Source: Helochares maculicollis (taxonomy: Eukaryota; Arthropoda; Insecta; Coleoptera; Hydrophilidae). From it: a DNA stretch of 44,143 nucleotides. The position numbers and the translations under genes are program-made. Shown here one piece after another: positions 8,001 through 18,700 of the stretch. Within the stretch, counting starts at the first letter, position 1, and every line of letters starts with the position of its first letter. Under the pieces are notes generated by a model. The model did not search any database. It worked only from the letters and a program-made list of their open reading frames with translations, and was not told the origin of the DNA. The stretch spans positions 1 to 44,143 of the forward strand of contig JAWQRO010000293.1 of assembly GCA_033557835.1 (NCBI GenBank), given 5' to 3'.

Positions 8001-10731
8001 CCCTGTGACCTGCTGGATTTTTGCTGACATATTTTACAAGAACTCTGCTCCCTGTTGATACAATCGATTGGTTAGGTTTGATGTTTCCACAAATCTTTTG
8101 GATGACTTTAGATTTGTGCCAATAGCCATCAAAGACAATTAAGTAATCTGATGAGCAATTTGGTGACGTTGGTATGTCAAGTTCAGTAATATTAAGCACT
8201 ATTCTTTCACCATGTGTGGCTTGAATCCTCCATTCACATAACTGACCATCTGCATGAGTTTTGTTGTCCAGAAATGATTTAGAGGAGAAATTAGCTGTAT
8301 TTCCCTGAAATGTTCCTCCGCAAGCTAGATTAGTTGTAGAATATTAGTTTATGTATTTTTGCTAATATACCTGGACAGTTGTACAGTAAATTTGTTTGGA
8401 GTATGTCAATTTGACTCAGACGATTACGTTGACCAATTCTTTGCACTACTTCCAAGGGCAAATTATCTGGGACGGTAATGGTTTCTAAGTAGCTATTTTT
8501 TGAAAATGTTTTTGTTGAATAGTGCATCACTGAAGTGTAGTCGTATTTGGTTTTCAAAGAATCTATTTCGTTGGTCTTCATTATGTCGAAATTGTATTCT
8601 TGGCCTGAAATGTTGAAACAACAAATATATTGATATCATTTGCACACAACGGATCAGCAGATTCTTTGATAAATACTTGATTACCGGTCATTATGTTTTC
8701 TGTGTTGACTTTTATGAACTGATTTCGATCTGGTCGTGTGTGTTCATGCCAATATCCAACTACGTGCCCCAATTCATGCACAACGTTACCAAATTTATCA
8801 CAGTTTTTACCAATACTTATTACTTGTACTCCCGTTCCTTTCATACCTACGTAAGAGCAGCATCTGCAATTTAATATTTGTGAACTTTTGATCCAATGAT
8901 TAGAATTAACCTAACACTTTTACTCTTTCAACAATGTCATATTTACCGATTTTTAAAAACAAATTTAAATTCTACATTTTACATGAAAGCACTTGTACAA
9001 ATAATATTCTACTTCGGGAGTTTTAAAAAAATGAAACTACTGACCATTATCCAGAGCTTAAAAGTCCGAACCATAATAAAATACCTACCCACAAGCTTTC
9101 TCGATGAATAGTATATAATTCGAATGTTCTTCCGGGTTTCTCTCCACAAAACTTATGCAAGTATAATTTTCCCAATGCCTCATAGCTTGCTTAAACAAGG
9201 ACTTATGAGAACCACTATAATTGCTGTCAATCTCATACGGTATTACCCCGTAAGTCCAAAGTTTTTCTTTATTTGAAATGGAAGCTCTTTTCTTTCTCCG
9301 CCACTGTTTCCATGATGCGTGGCCGGAGCTATAAACATTTGCCTTAGTTCTTGAATCAAAGTACTTGTCTTTTACATTTCTGTTAGTTTTGAACAATTCA
9401 GCTTGCTTGGGAATATTAGTCTCCCAAGGAGCTGGTTTATCCAATATCAAATCATTGAGTAAAAATCGAGCTAAAACAAAATTAAAAAAGAGTTGTTGAA
9501 AAAATTGCAATTCTGGTAATATGAAGAAAAACTACTTATTGACCTTTCAAATATAAATCTTGTAAACAATTCTAGTGTGAATAACATAAAATTAAAGTTT
9601 TACGCAAATTTATCCGGAAATTGTTTGTTTACTTACTATTACAGCAACTGTGAGAGATACCATATTAACATCTGCTCGACTGTTTAAAATTAATGACAGA
9701 TTAAAACAGAATACCAAGTTACAAATATGTTTATTACTATCAATTGTGGATAGTGAGGTCCCTAAATAAAATGGTCAATTAGACAAGTTGTCTCTTAATG
9801 CACAACTAACTGTATTTACAATTGTTTTGTACATAACTTAAAAAAATTAACTGATATATTCATAAATGTAATGAAGATATTTTTATATCGAAAGAAAATC
9901 CTCTTATGCGTTTTAAAAAAGTATTTTCTCAGTCCTAAACATACTTGAAATTATTTTAGGTAGCGCTTCGCTTTCTGCAGAAGTACTTCCCAATTAAGGC
10001 TACGTTGTTTATATGCTGAACTAAAATCACAAAGCCCGCGGCTCCAGCTCTGGTTAAGCCATAATATATTATTGTTGGAGGACAATGTCAAGTTCTAGCA
10101 CGCAGACGAATGCCAAGCCTTTGAACGATAAATATTCGGTATATGCAAGTACCCTAAGAACAGAGTTTTCTCTAAAGTGCAGCAACAATACAATACATTT
10201 CATGGGCTAGAATGATAAATAAACAGCAATTAACTCACACATCTGTTTACTTATTTTGCAGACAATCAAACGTTTATTGCTAAGTTGATTAAACTAAAAA
10301 GATTCAAACTCCCACTGGCCTAGATTCAGCTATATATTTTAATCTTGCATAATACAAATTTGAATCTTACTTGTATTGATTTATGATACGCCAACAAAAC
10401 GATTACATTTTTGCTATAAAAATACACATTTTTAACATTTGATAAATAAATGAGAACCGCAGCGATTTCTTTGGAAAGCATAAGTCAAAGATCATATTTG
10501 AAAATTTCGATAAAACTTCGCGTTATCTGCTTTATTTAGAAACAACATAAAAAACTACTGTGGAGCAGACTAAACGCACAGAGTGAACAAATAGTTTCGA
10601 TTTCAGGAGAACTCACCTACTCTTAGTCTTTTGAAGGAATTTCCACCGGATAATTCGCTGGCACAACTAAACAAGCTAAACACCAAAACTAAGTTTGCGG
10701 CAAACAAATGGAGGTAACGTGAAATCAGCAT
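4888..10731 (-). CDS. tld: Tolloid: secreted astacin/BMP1-family metalloprotease (gene span, 8 coding exons)
   Basis: Exons in transcription order: 10731-10617, 9470-9089, 8863-8685, 8604-8371, 8324-7512, 7233-6877, 6577-5862 and 5025-4888. Joined, they give 977 residues. Residues 1-24 are a signal peptide. A short prodomain follows and ends in the furin site RRKKR (96-100). The astacin domain is about 101-303, with zinc motif HELGHVVGYWHEH (195-207), Met-turn SVMHY (250-254) and the Cys-Cys pair (167-168) typical of BMP1/Tolloid proteases. Then come CUB1 (305-), CUB2 (421-), EGF1 (536-573), CUB3 (577-), EGF2 (696-733), CUB4 (737-) and CUB5 (850-965). In Drosophila this protease cleaves Sog/Chordin to free Dpp/Scw. 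I call it tld rather than tok because it is the downstream copy and has the shorter prodomain. Oddities are a GC splice donor after exon 5, a 46-nt intron 4, loss of two introns relative to tok, and a degenerate EGF2 calcium motif. Confidence 0.9.
5026..5861 (-). other. tld intron 7 (836 nt)
   Basis: Phase-0 intron with donor GTAAGT and acceptor CTGTTTCAG, interrupting CUB5. No gene or repeat family is recognised in it. Confidence 0.8.
5862..6577 (-). CDS. tld: tld exon 7: EGF2, CUB4 and most of CUB5
   Basis: Encodes residues 694-932. EGF2 (696-733) has its six cysteines, but its N-terminal calcium motif reads D-R-C where tok has D-E-C. CUB4 begins at C737 and lacks the usual tryptophan after its second cysteine (C-G-Y-H-Y, where tok has C-V-W-H-F). 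CUB5 begins at C850 and keeps C-V-W. The exon ends GGCAACGCT followed by GTAAGT, phase 0, as in tok. Confidence 0.92.
6877..7233 (-). CDS. tld: tld exon 6: CUB3
   Basis: 357 nt, exactly the length of tok exon 8. It encodes residues 575-693, starting V-S-C-G-G-I, with the F-D-x-D and D-R-I-E-I-Y core of a CUB fold. The exon ends in TTCTT followed by GTGAGT, phase 1. Confidence 0.93.
7378..7511 (-). CDS. Possible read-through extension of tld exon 5 encoding a membrane anchor
   Basis: If the GC donor after exon 5 is not used, the frame stays open for 43 further codons to a TAA at 7378-7380. The total would be a 618-residue protein with protease, CUB1, CUB2, EGF1 and a new tail. The last part of the tail is a hydrophobic run of about 24 residues (containing CFLLISITLTIVLFFLYV) ending in the basic R-H-K-L, the layout of a type I membrane anchor. 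The tok intron at the same site stops after about a dozen unremarkable codons. T-rich intron DNA readily encodes hydrophobic residues, so this could be chance. Confidence 0.3.
7512..8324 (-). CDS. tld: tld exon 5: CUB1, CUB2 and EGF1 (fused exon)
   Basis: 813 nt encoding residues 305-574. CUB1 starts at C305, CUB2 at C421 and the calcium-type EGF1 spans 536-573 (D-E-C ... C-x-N-x4-Y-x-C). In tok the same part is two exons of 345 and 468 nt, which sum to exactly 813. The exon ends TGTGATG followed by GCAAGT, a GC donor. No GT donor nearby preserves frame into CUB3. Confidence 0.92.
8325..8370 (-). other. tld intron 4, only 46 nt
   Basis: Runs from GTATATTAGC to AATCTAG. Two CTAAT elements could serve as branch sites. 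The length is not a multiple of three, so it must be spliced to join the protease to CUB1, and the join reads in frame as G-A-C-G-G as the family requires. Confidence 0.85.
8371..8604 (-). CDS. tld: tld exon 4: C-terminal half of protease, Met-turn
   Basis: Encodes residues 226-303. It includes the Met-turn SVMHY (250-254), which lies under the zinc site in metzincins, and the end of the astacin fold with the LSQIDILQTNLLYNC segment. The exon ends CCAG followed by GTATAT, phase 1, and is followed by a 46-nt intron. Confidence 0.93.
8685..8863 (-). CDS. tld: tld exon 3: zinc-binding motif
   Basis: A 179-nt exon, exactly the length of tok exon 4. It encodes the CCSYVG loop and the zinc ligands in HELGHVVGYWHEH (195-207), up to NIMTG. 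Donor GTAATC is weak, but the phase-1 join to GGCCAAGAATAC restores G-Q-E-Y-N-F as in tok. Confidence 0.95.
9089..9470 (-). CDS. tld: tld exon 2: prodomain, furin site and start of protease domain
   Basis: Completes codon 39 and encodes up to codon 166. The prodomain begins R-F-L-L-N-D, where tok has E-F-L-G-D. It then reaches RRKKR at 96-100 and the mature start ASISNKEKLW. The domain core includes GVIPYEID and the conserved glycosylation-type NYT in the HWENYTC segment. The exon ends GG followed by GTAGGT, phase 2, at the same position as the end of tok exon 3. Confidence 0.92.
9471..10616 (-). other. tld intron 1 (1146 nt)
   Basis: Phase-1 intron with donor GTGAGT and acceptor TTGTTTTAG. 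A GC-richer stretch at about 10010-10170 stands out from the AT-rich background and could be regulatory. No open frame or repeat family is recognised. Confidence 0.75.
10617..10731 (-). CDS. tld: tld exon 1: signal peptide
   Basis: Encodes residues 1-38 plus one base of codon 39. The first 24 residues have a hydrophobic core (LFAANLVLVFSLF) ending in C-A-S, a good signal peptidase context. The exon ends at G followed by GTGAGT, phase 1. The ATG at 10731-10729 is preceded by GAAAGAA, with a purine at -3. The open frames alone miss this exon because it is short. Confidence 0.85.
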
Positions 10732-12612
10732 TTCTTTCCAAAATTTTACAGAAACAAACAAAGCTTCATAATCACAAACAATACCACGTGTTTTACGACA
10801 CTTATAGCTTTATCAGTGTAGTGTGAACACATTCTCGGTTCGAACAGGACTAAATAATAATTCTATGAAGTTATCAACGCAAATATGTTGAGTAGGGGGT
10901 GAAACCAGGATATATCTTGACGCCACAGGCGTTGATTACTTGGCAGGTATCTAATTAGCATATTAACAAACGATTCACACCTAGTCCTAGATACGTTAAT
11001 ATAAACATATTTTTATACTGCTCTATAATTCTAGGTTTTTCTCTGGGAACTTAAAGCGAGCCATTATATAATTTTATCAGTCATACAAATGTAAACTTAC
11101 TTAAATGGGAAATGAAAAATTGTTAGTTAAATACTGCTGGTTTACACTTTGTTTGTCCCTATTGCTTCTTTTTGATTCTTAACTTGTCAAAAATCGTTTC
11201 TACCAAAACTTCTTTTTATAAAAAATGCTATAAGATCCCAAGAGACCTGAAATTTTAGTTAATCCTTTTGGGAAAATTTTAATATGTTCATAGCTCAGAG
11301 AAGAGTCATATCACGTCCCATTAATAAATATTTTTTCTTCAATATATATTTCAGTAGAGCCTATCAATTTTGTTATGATATTAGATTTATTATTATGATA
11401 GTTTTTCTACTATCTGTTCATCAATTGCTAAAATGTTTTTGTCATGTTTTGTATATAGTTGTTATGTTAAATTGTAGTAGATATTTTTTCTCTAATTTAA
11501 AAATATACTTTGTATTTATATCATCTGTAGCATTATAGCGCCACCTAATATACCTCTTTACAACTATTACAACTATTACATAAGTGTTACTAGAAATTTC
11601 TGCATGACAATTTATATAGGAAGGTTCTTACCTAAACTGAAAACCCTTTGATCTAAATTTTATTTAAAATTAACTTTTTATGGAAACGGAATATTATAAC
11701 GCCACCTGTGAATCGATCGAACCATTCATTTAACTAAGCTTGGCTAACAACCAGAAATAAGCTTACAGGATACTAAGAGGAACTCAAGAACGGAATTAAA
11801 GGACTCTTACATTACAGATACAATCTAGACCATTGTCAGGACAAATAAGGGTGTAATTGATATTCTTTCCTTGCCCAGCGCTTTCCTCGACACTTGCATC
11901 GACTTTGGAATTTTACATCAAGAATTTTAGGTTTTAATTTGCTATTGAATAAAATGATTTATTAACTATAAGAATTTTATTAATCGTAAGGTATCACTAA
12001 AAACATGTTGGACTTTACAAATTACATGGAGGGGTAATGAACGTTTATCTCACAGAATACACAGCACACATACTCTATATTATATGGTAATTTTTATAAA
12101 CAATGGCACATTATAAATGATAATCGTGCTCAAATACACTAAATTATTTTTTTTTGAGCAAACCGCCAATTTATCATTTACGAAATGAAATTATTGCCAG
12201 CGTTAAAACTACTTACTTAAAATATCTCCAAATTGTTTATGATTTAAAATGTAGTTTTCAATAATTTGAAAGCAACTATAATTGTTCTTTAGTAAAAATG
12301 CTTTACATGAGTAAAATATAAATGCCATTTTCGCAGGTTTTCATATTATACCAGTACATTCACAACACAATACGATAATGAAACTTTTTGATGATATTGT
12401 TGTTCCAATGGGTTTTTACTCCAAAGAATATTTTTGCTATAAAGAGATCATTTGTAGCCCACATACTAAATGATCGCTTGTACTATATTCGTAGAGTTTT
12501 TGCTTCTAGGTTCATCCAAGATAAATGCAATTAGAAAATCCAAACTTTTCGATTTAGTCTTAAATAATGACTTAAATTGGATTTTTTAACTCTACGAACT
12601 GACTGCAATAGT
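10732..12612. other. tok-tld intergenic region: tok 3' UTR and tld 5' flank
   Basis: About 1.9 kb between the tok stop codon and the tld start codon. It should hold the tok 3' UTR, the tld promoter and the tld 5' UTR. I find no convincing TATA box or initiator for tld. An open frame at 11284-11538 (plus) is AT-rich hydrophobic sequence without family features, and I do not call it a gene. Confidence 0.7.
11958..11963 (-). terminator. Possible tok polyadenylation signal
   Basis: Minus-strand AATAAA about 650 nt after the tok stop codon; a second copy lies at 11976-11981. I saw no AATAAA closer to the stop. This would give an unusually long 3' UTR for such a compact 3' end, so a variant hexamer nearer the stop remains possible. 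Confidence 0.25.
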
Positions 12613-12741
12613 TTATACTTCTTCACTTGTATATGGCTCAGCCGCTTCGTAAGCTATACTAAATCCTTTACTAACTAAGGTGTCATCAGAATGAAAACGA
12701 ACTAATAGTGCATCATGAGGCGAAACAATTTCCGCTGGTTT
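12613..12741 (-). CDS. tok: tok exon 10: end of CUB5 and C-terminus
   Basis: Encodes residues 1121-1162 and a TAA stop. It begins K-P-A-E-I-V and contains LLVRFHSDDTLVSKGFSIAY, the last CUB5 strands. The acceptor is CATTTTAG, phase 0, matching tld exon 8. Confidence 0.9.
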   Translation of the reverse strand, partial: KPAEIVSPHDALLVRFHSDDTLVSKGFSIAYEAAEPYTSEEV

Positions 12742-15700
12742 CTAAAATGCAACAAAAAAACATTATTTTAACACTCTAAAGTAAATAATGTTAGGCAATA
12801 TTTTAAATCCTAAACGCGTGAACTTACAACATTGCCGCAAAATCTTCCATACGAGTCTCCACTAGCATCCAAACCACTGAATATTTCGACGTAATCATAT
12901 CCGCAATCTTTTTCATCTTCAAGACTAAAGGTGACAAACATTAGATGAACGTTGTATCCAGGAATAGCTTCTATCGTCCAATCGCAATCTGCCCTGTTAT
13001 CGTAGCTACCTCCACCGAACTTCGCATGAGAGTAAAAATGTTTTCTCTCCAGCGTTGCCTGGAGATGCCCTCCGCAAGCTGTTGAGTGCGTTGCCAAAAA
13101 TCCTTTTCGCTGTACAGATGCATCAGATTTGAACACCATGTACATTTGATTTCCAGTTGCTACTATCGGGTGTGGAATTTTGGAGCCGCAGAATCGACCT
13201 AACTGGTGAGATTCTGGAGAATCCCCATCGTAAAATGCTATGTGATCATATGAACATTCCTGATGCGGTTCCATTTCAAACATCATGAAATTAATTTTTA
13301 TTCTGTGACCTGGGGTCGTGGAAAAATGCCATACGCAATCTTTCCTACTTGGGTAATAATCTGGATAATTAGGACTAGTTATTTGGCCATATGGAGAGCT
13401 AATTTCATATTTGCATCCTCCTTCTTTGCAGTCCCTTTGATTTTCGTGCAGAGTAAATCCGTTGTGGCATGTGCATGTGTAGGATCCCAATGTGTTGATG
13501 CACTCGTGTTGACAACCACCGTTGTTAAATGCACATTCGTCCATATCTGTAACGGGAAAATACGTTTATCATGTATCATTTTACGACTTAATATATCAAA
13601 TTTTCCTTAAATAATTTTAATAGTAAAATATATTTTATTAAAAACGTTTTTAAATGGAAATTCGTCAAGTTAAGTTAGTTTCACTTTTTCAAAAACCCTC
13701 ACTCTGTTAATCCACATTTGTGTATTTTACGTTTTATAATATATTCAATTCAACAGAATATTTATATTTCACTATGTAACATTTGTAGTCTACTGAAAGA
13801 AAAAGAGTGAAGATTTTTGGATAAATAATCTTTATTGTATCAAAAACAAATAATGAAGGAATTTTAGAAGTTCCTTTTCTATGTAGTTAAAATTTTGATG
13901 GAATATCTCAAAATCTGATTTTGTTAAAGACATGAAAATTACACGTTTAGAACCTTTGCGTAAAACTAAGAGCTCTTATTGGTCTGATTTTAAAAAGGCA
14001 CATGTTATGAACGTTTTACATTGTTAATGCAATCGTTAAGACACCAATTACGTGTATTGTTTGAATATATACGTGCTCAGACATATTTAAAAATACTGAT
14101 AATGGGACTGTGGGTGGCATAATAGACGCTTAAGTACCTCAAATACTGTAGATATTATGCTTGTAAAAGCTAAGATTGAGTTTTCTGTTCTAGGTTTCTT
14201 ATAAGAAATCCGATGAAAACGGGACTAGGCCCTGAAAATTATGCACGTGTTTTTTTCGCGTTTTAACATAAATAGTTAAGATTACAAATGCCTTAATAAA
14301 AAATATCGGGGTTTCAGAAACTGTTGACGCTAGATAAGATAAAATTGAAATTACCATATAATAAAAGTCATAATAAAGTTTTACGGTATTCTAAAGGTGA
14401 GAGAAGTCTTGGTCACTTTATTTAGATACATTCTTTCCAACCATTTTGAAGATAGTTCCTGATAACATTTAAAGCTAGACCTTGTCACATATTAAGGCAT
14501 CAAAACATTTATAGTATTGTAATTATAGATCCAAATTATATAAAAAAACATACGATTTAAAAACCAACCTGCAAAGAAAACAGCTGCAAAACCACTTTTA
14601 GCAATACTAGTATCCGAATTGAAAGTAATCCGTAATGAGTTGCTATCCGATGTTATGGGTGAAGGAATCTTGCTTCCGCAAAATGTTCCATGTTTATTTA
14701 GTTTATCATCGCCAGTTTTGCTATGAACCTCAACTCTATCATAATCACATTGTTGGTGATTCCCGTTGGTTCCTTCCAAATCGAAATGTGTAAAATTCAA
14801 AGTGATCCGATAATGCGGAACAGTAATGATTTCCCAAACGCAAACTTTATTTGGTGGGTAAAGCTCTGGGAAAGAAGGAGAAGTAATAGTTCCGTTGGGT
14901 AAGGCGAAAACACCTCCACAAGCATCTAGAAGAAAATACGTCGATATTACAGGCGCAAATATGTTCTTATCTCTAAAATACCTTCACAATTTTTGCCGTC
15001 AGAATGTAGCTCAAAACCAATTTTGCAGGCACATTCGTAAGATCCAAGCGTGTTAATACATTCTTGAGCGCATCCGTGGTCTGTTCTTGCACATTCATCG
15101 TATTCTTTCATGAAAGTTGCTGAAAATCCTGCTTTTTGCACCGAACCATCAGAGACGAATTTCACCAGTAAATGATTCGAAGATGATCTGATATCCGGTG
15201 GTATTTTGTACCCACAAAACACCCCCATTAAGGGACTATCCATCGTTAAGCCGTCTCTAACTTCCACATAGTCATATACACAATTATCATGGTTTTCTAC
15301 TTCAAACGATTGAAATTTCAGAGCGACTTGGAAGTCTTTCGGGACCGTTAGCTTCCATATGCATTCTTTGTTGGGCTGGTAGTCGTCTGGATAATTTGGG
15401 GATTCAAGATGTCCTCCGGATTCCAGCTCCAGTTCTCCACCACAGACGGCTATTAATTCAAGAATGGTCAAATTGCAAAATTGTAATACAAATGTTTTTG
15501 TAAATTCGGTTACGGCTCTGATTTTATTAGTTAGGATTTCAATACCTTGGAAGGTAATTAATTATAAATCTTCCTCTAATTTTGATTTGCAATAGTAGAA
15601 ATGCTTTGGAATAAGTTTAGACTCAGACGTAAATTTGCTCATTTTGGCTTCCTGTAGCGAATTACATTTGCTTGAATCTATACATTATAGATTTTTCTAA

Positions 15701-18700
15701 TAACAACAACCACCTTTTCAAAAACTTTGACATATAATTGGAAATGCTAGTATACTCTATTTATCTTAATTTATATTCTAGAATATTCAAGGAAATATAT
15801 TAGTATAAAAAAGTTTGTACTCAACTAGTGAAAATAAATATTTTACCTTAAACTATAATTTTACTTATGGTGATTTATCTTAGTGGCAATTGTTCGGCCA
15901 TTGATACTCATTTCTTTGTTTTGTAATATGCTTGTCGGCTTACAAAAATTAATTTTTTTATCAATTCATTATTTTGAGTTAATTTTTCATTTTTATGAGA
16001 TCTTATTAGCAAAGATTTACAATATTATTATTATTACAATGTTAAAAGGAACGGGCAGAAATAAAATTTGCTAAAAGTAGATCTGTAGCTTAGTATAAAT
16101 TTATAAAATTTCAGCATATGATATAAACTTAATAATGCGGAAACTTATGTTGTTATATTGTCATTTTTGCATATTTTCATACTACTGCATATTAGATTCA
16201 TATTTTGATAACATACCATACAATTTGCTGTTCCTTATCAACTGCTTCACTTTAATCGAGCATGGTGTATACTTGGTTGCCGAAGCACAGTATATAACAC
16301 ATTAAAAATAAACTACGTAAACCATTATACAATCTAAATGATAATCAGTGCATAGATTAGTTCTTACAAAGAATAGTGTGCAATTACATTTTCCAGCATT
16401 TTTATTTATAGTTTCTTCTTATAATATGTGTTTAGTTAGGGAGTCTTCAGCTATTATTTTTAATTTAAATATCATTAACTAAAACTAAATGATTAGGTTT
16501 TCAAATCATTTGGGTTCAATGGCTTTTCAACAACTTTTAATCGCAAACTGGGCAAGCAAAAAGGAAATTTTAAGGAATTCGAATTTTTGATTAAATTGAA
16601 ATGCTAGATAGCGACATTGAATAGCACGATAATTTTCAAATGACCTCTAGCGATAAAATAGCTTATCCTCTAAAAGGCAAAACTGTATTTTTTTAATAAT
16701 GTGCACATTTTCATGCTGTGTTTTAAAATGATTAGTCTGGTATGTTCTTTCAAAATAAGTCTCGGTAGGAAAAAGGAAACTAATGATAAATAATATCTTT
16801 GGTTCCTGTTTCCGCAAATTCATTAATCATAAATAGAATAATCATTGCCACATTGACAATACGGTGTGCATATTTAAAATTCAAGTAGCATTCGTTTTCT
16901 TGGGTACTACTAAAATATACTTTACTAGATATAAACTGAAGAAAATTTTTGACGGTAAAATTAAAAAAAGGTCCCTTACCATTTGCGAATTTTTAAACGT
17001 TTTACTTCTAGGGGGGCACGATTTGAGAACAAGCCAAAAATATAATTTAGAAAGCCGTTCTTCCAAAAATGTCTATCAACGTGGCTCTCAATTTACCTTC
17101 ATAGCTAGCAGCAAATCCTTTATGACCAATTGGACTTTTCGTTACATAAGTAACCAACATGCGGCTACCTGTTGAAACTACAGGTTCGTTGACTTTGCTC
17201 GAACCACAGTATCTTACTAATATATCAGATTTGTGCCAATACCCATCCCGAATTTCCAAGTAATCGCTTTTACAATCTGGACTTTTTGGTATATCCAAAT
17301 CTGTTATGTTTAAAATAATTCGTTCACCATGGGTCGCCTGTATCCTCCATTCACATTTTTCTCCGTCCTCGGGCCCTTTTTGTGTGTAATAAGAAGGAGA
17401 ATAGAATATTCCTGAATTGGCTTGATAAGTTCTTCCACAAACTAAAAAAATCGAGTCTATAACTACATGTTACACCTAAGCAATCAAAAACTTTTGCTCT
17501 CATCACAACTGTAACTAACTTGATAATGAGTTGGAGTTACTCAAAATTTATTCAGTCAAAAATCTGCAAAATTGGAGTACGACATATATTTAAAGATATT
17601 TACTCAAAAGGTATAGATCGTCTTCCAAATTTTCTATTATGCCTTAATTACTCCCTTGCCTTAATATTCATGTACAATTGATGTTTTCAACAGTTTTAAT
17701 GCTCTACTCTTGGCGTCTCACTTACCAGGACATTTATACAATAGATTCGTCTGATCTATATCCCCTTGGCTTAGACGAACTCGTTGACCGATTTCGGGTC
17801 GCTTCTTTCCAGGGACGTCGATAGGCTGAATGGTATCTAAATACGTTCCCTTGGAGAACGTGTTTCTTGCATAATGCATTATGGAATCGTAATCATATGT
17901 TAAACCCAAAGAGTTCACTTCCTCTTCATTCAATTTATTAAAGTTGTATTCCTGACCTTAACAAAAAGGAATAATTAAAAATTTATACACGAAGTATTCA
18001 TCCTCGGAGTATAGAACATTTTGCATGCTTGCAAAACTCAGCGTGTTATTTAGGAAATCCAATAGAATCCGAAATAATTGGAATAACTGAAAACAAAGTG
18101 TTTCGTACAAAGCACGCATGAGAGTTATACATAACGAATGTAAGCTGCAGAGTGCATTAATTCAAATAGCATTGAGAATTGGAGTAGAACAAACGTGACG
18201 GGCTCGTCGTTGATGAGATTAGGAGTATTGGTAGCGTCGACAAAAGAAATATCAAGTCTGCTGCAACAGTGAACTTACCGTTCATTATGTTGTCTCGAAT
18301 GATATTTACGTGTTTATCTCGATCAGGGCGCGTGTGCTCATGCCAAAACCCAACCACGTGTCCCAATTCATGCACCACTATCCCAAACTTATCACAATTT
18401 TTCCCTATGCTTATAGCTTGGGCACCGTTTCCACGCTTCCCAACAAACGAACAGCACCTACAAGAAAATCACAAGAGTGAAAATTCATTGAGATAAGTAA
18501 ATCTGAATTCATTCAAATCTCATACTTTTAGAAAATCAATAGTTCTCAAAAGAATTAATTCATTTTCATTTTCTAGTTCCCGCGTCAATTCAGTAGAAGC
18601 AAAAATGTTTTAAAAAGACTGCTTTCTTGACTGTCAAATTATTACTAATGCTTAGATTGAACTCACCCACATGGTCTTTCAGTGAATGTAATGTAGTTAG

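Noticed and set aside
11284..11538. 84-codon plus-strand frame in the tok-tld intergenic region
   Set aside because: The composition is hydrophobic as expected from T-rich DNA, there are no family motifs, and it lies where the tok 3' UTR and tld promoter are expected.
13263..13610. 115-codon plus-strand frame
   Set aside because: It is the antisense shadow of tok exon 9, which has clear EGF and CUB signatures on the minus strand.
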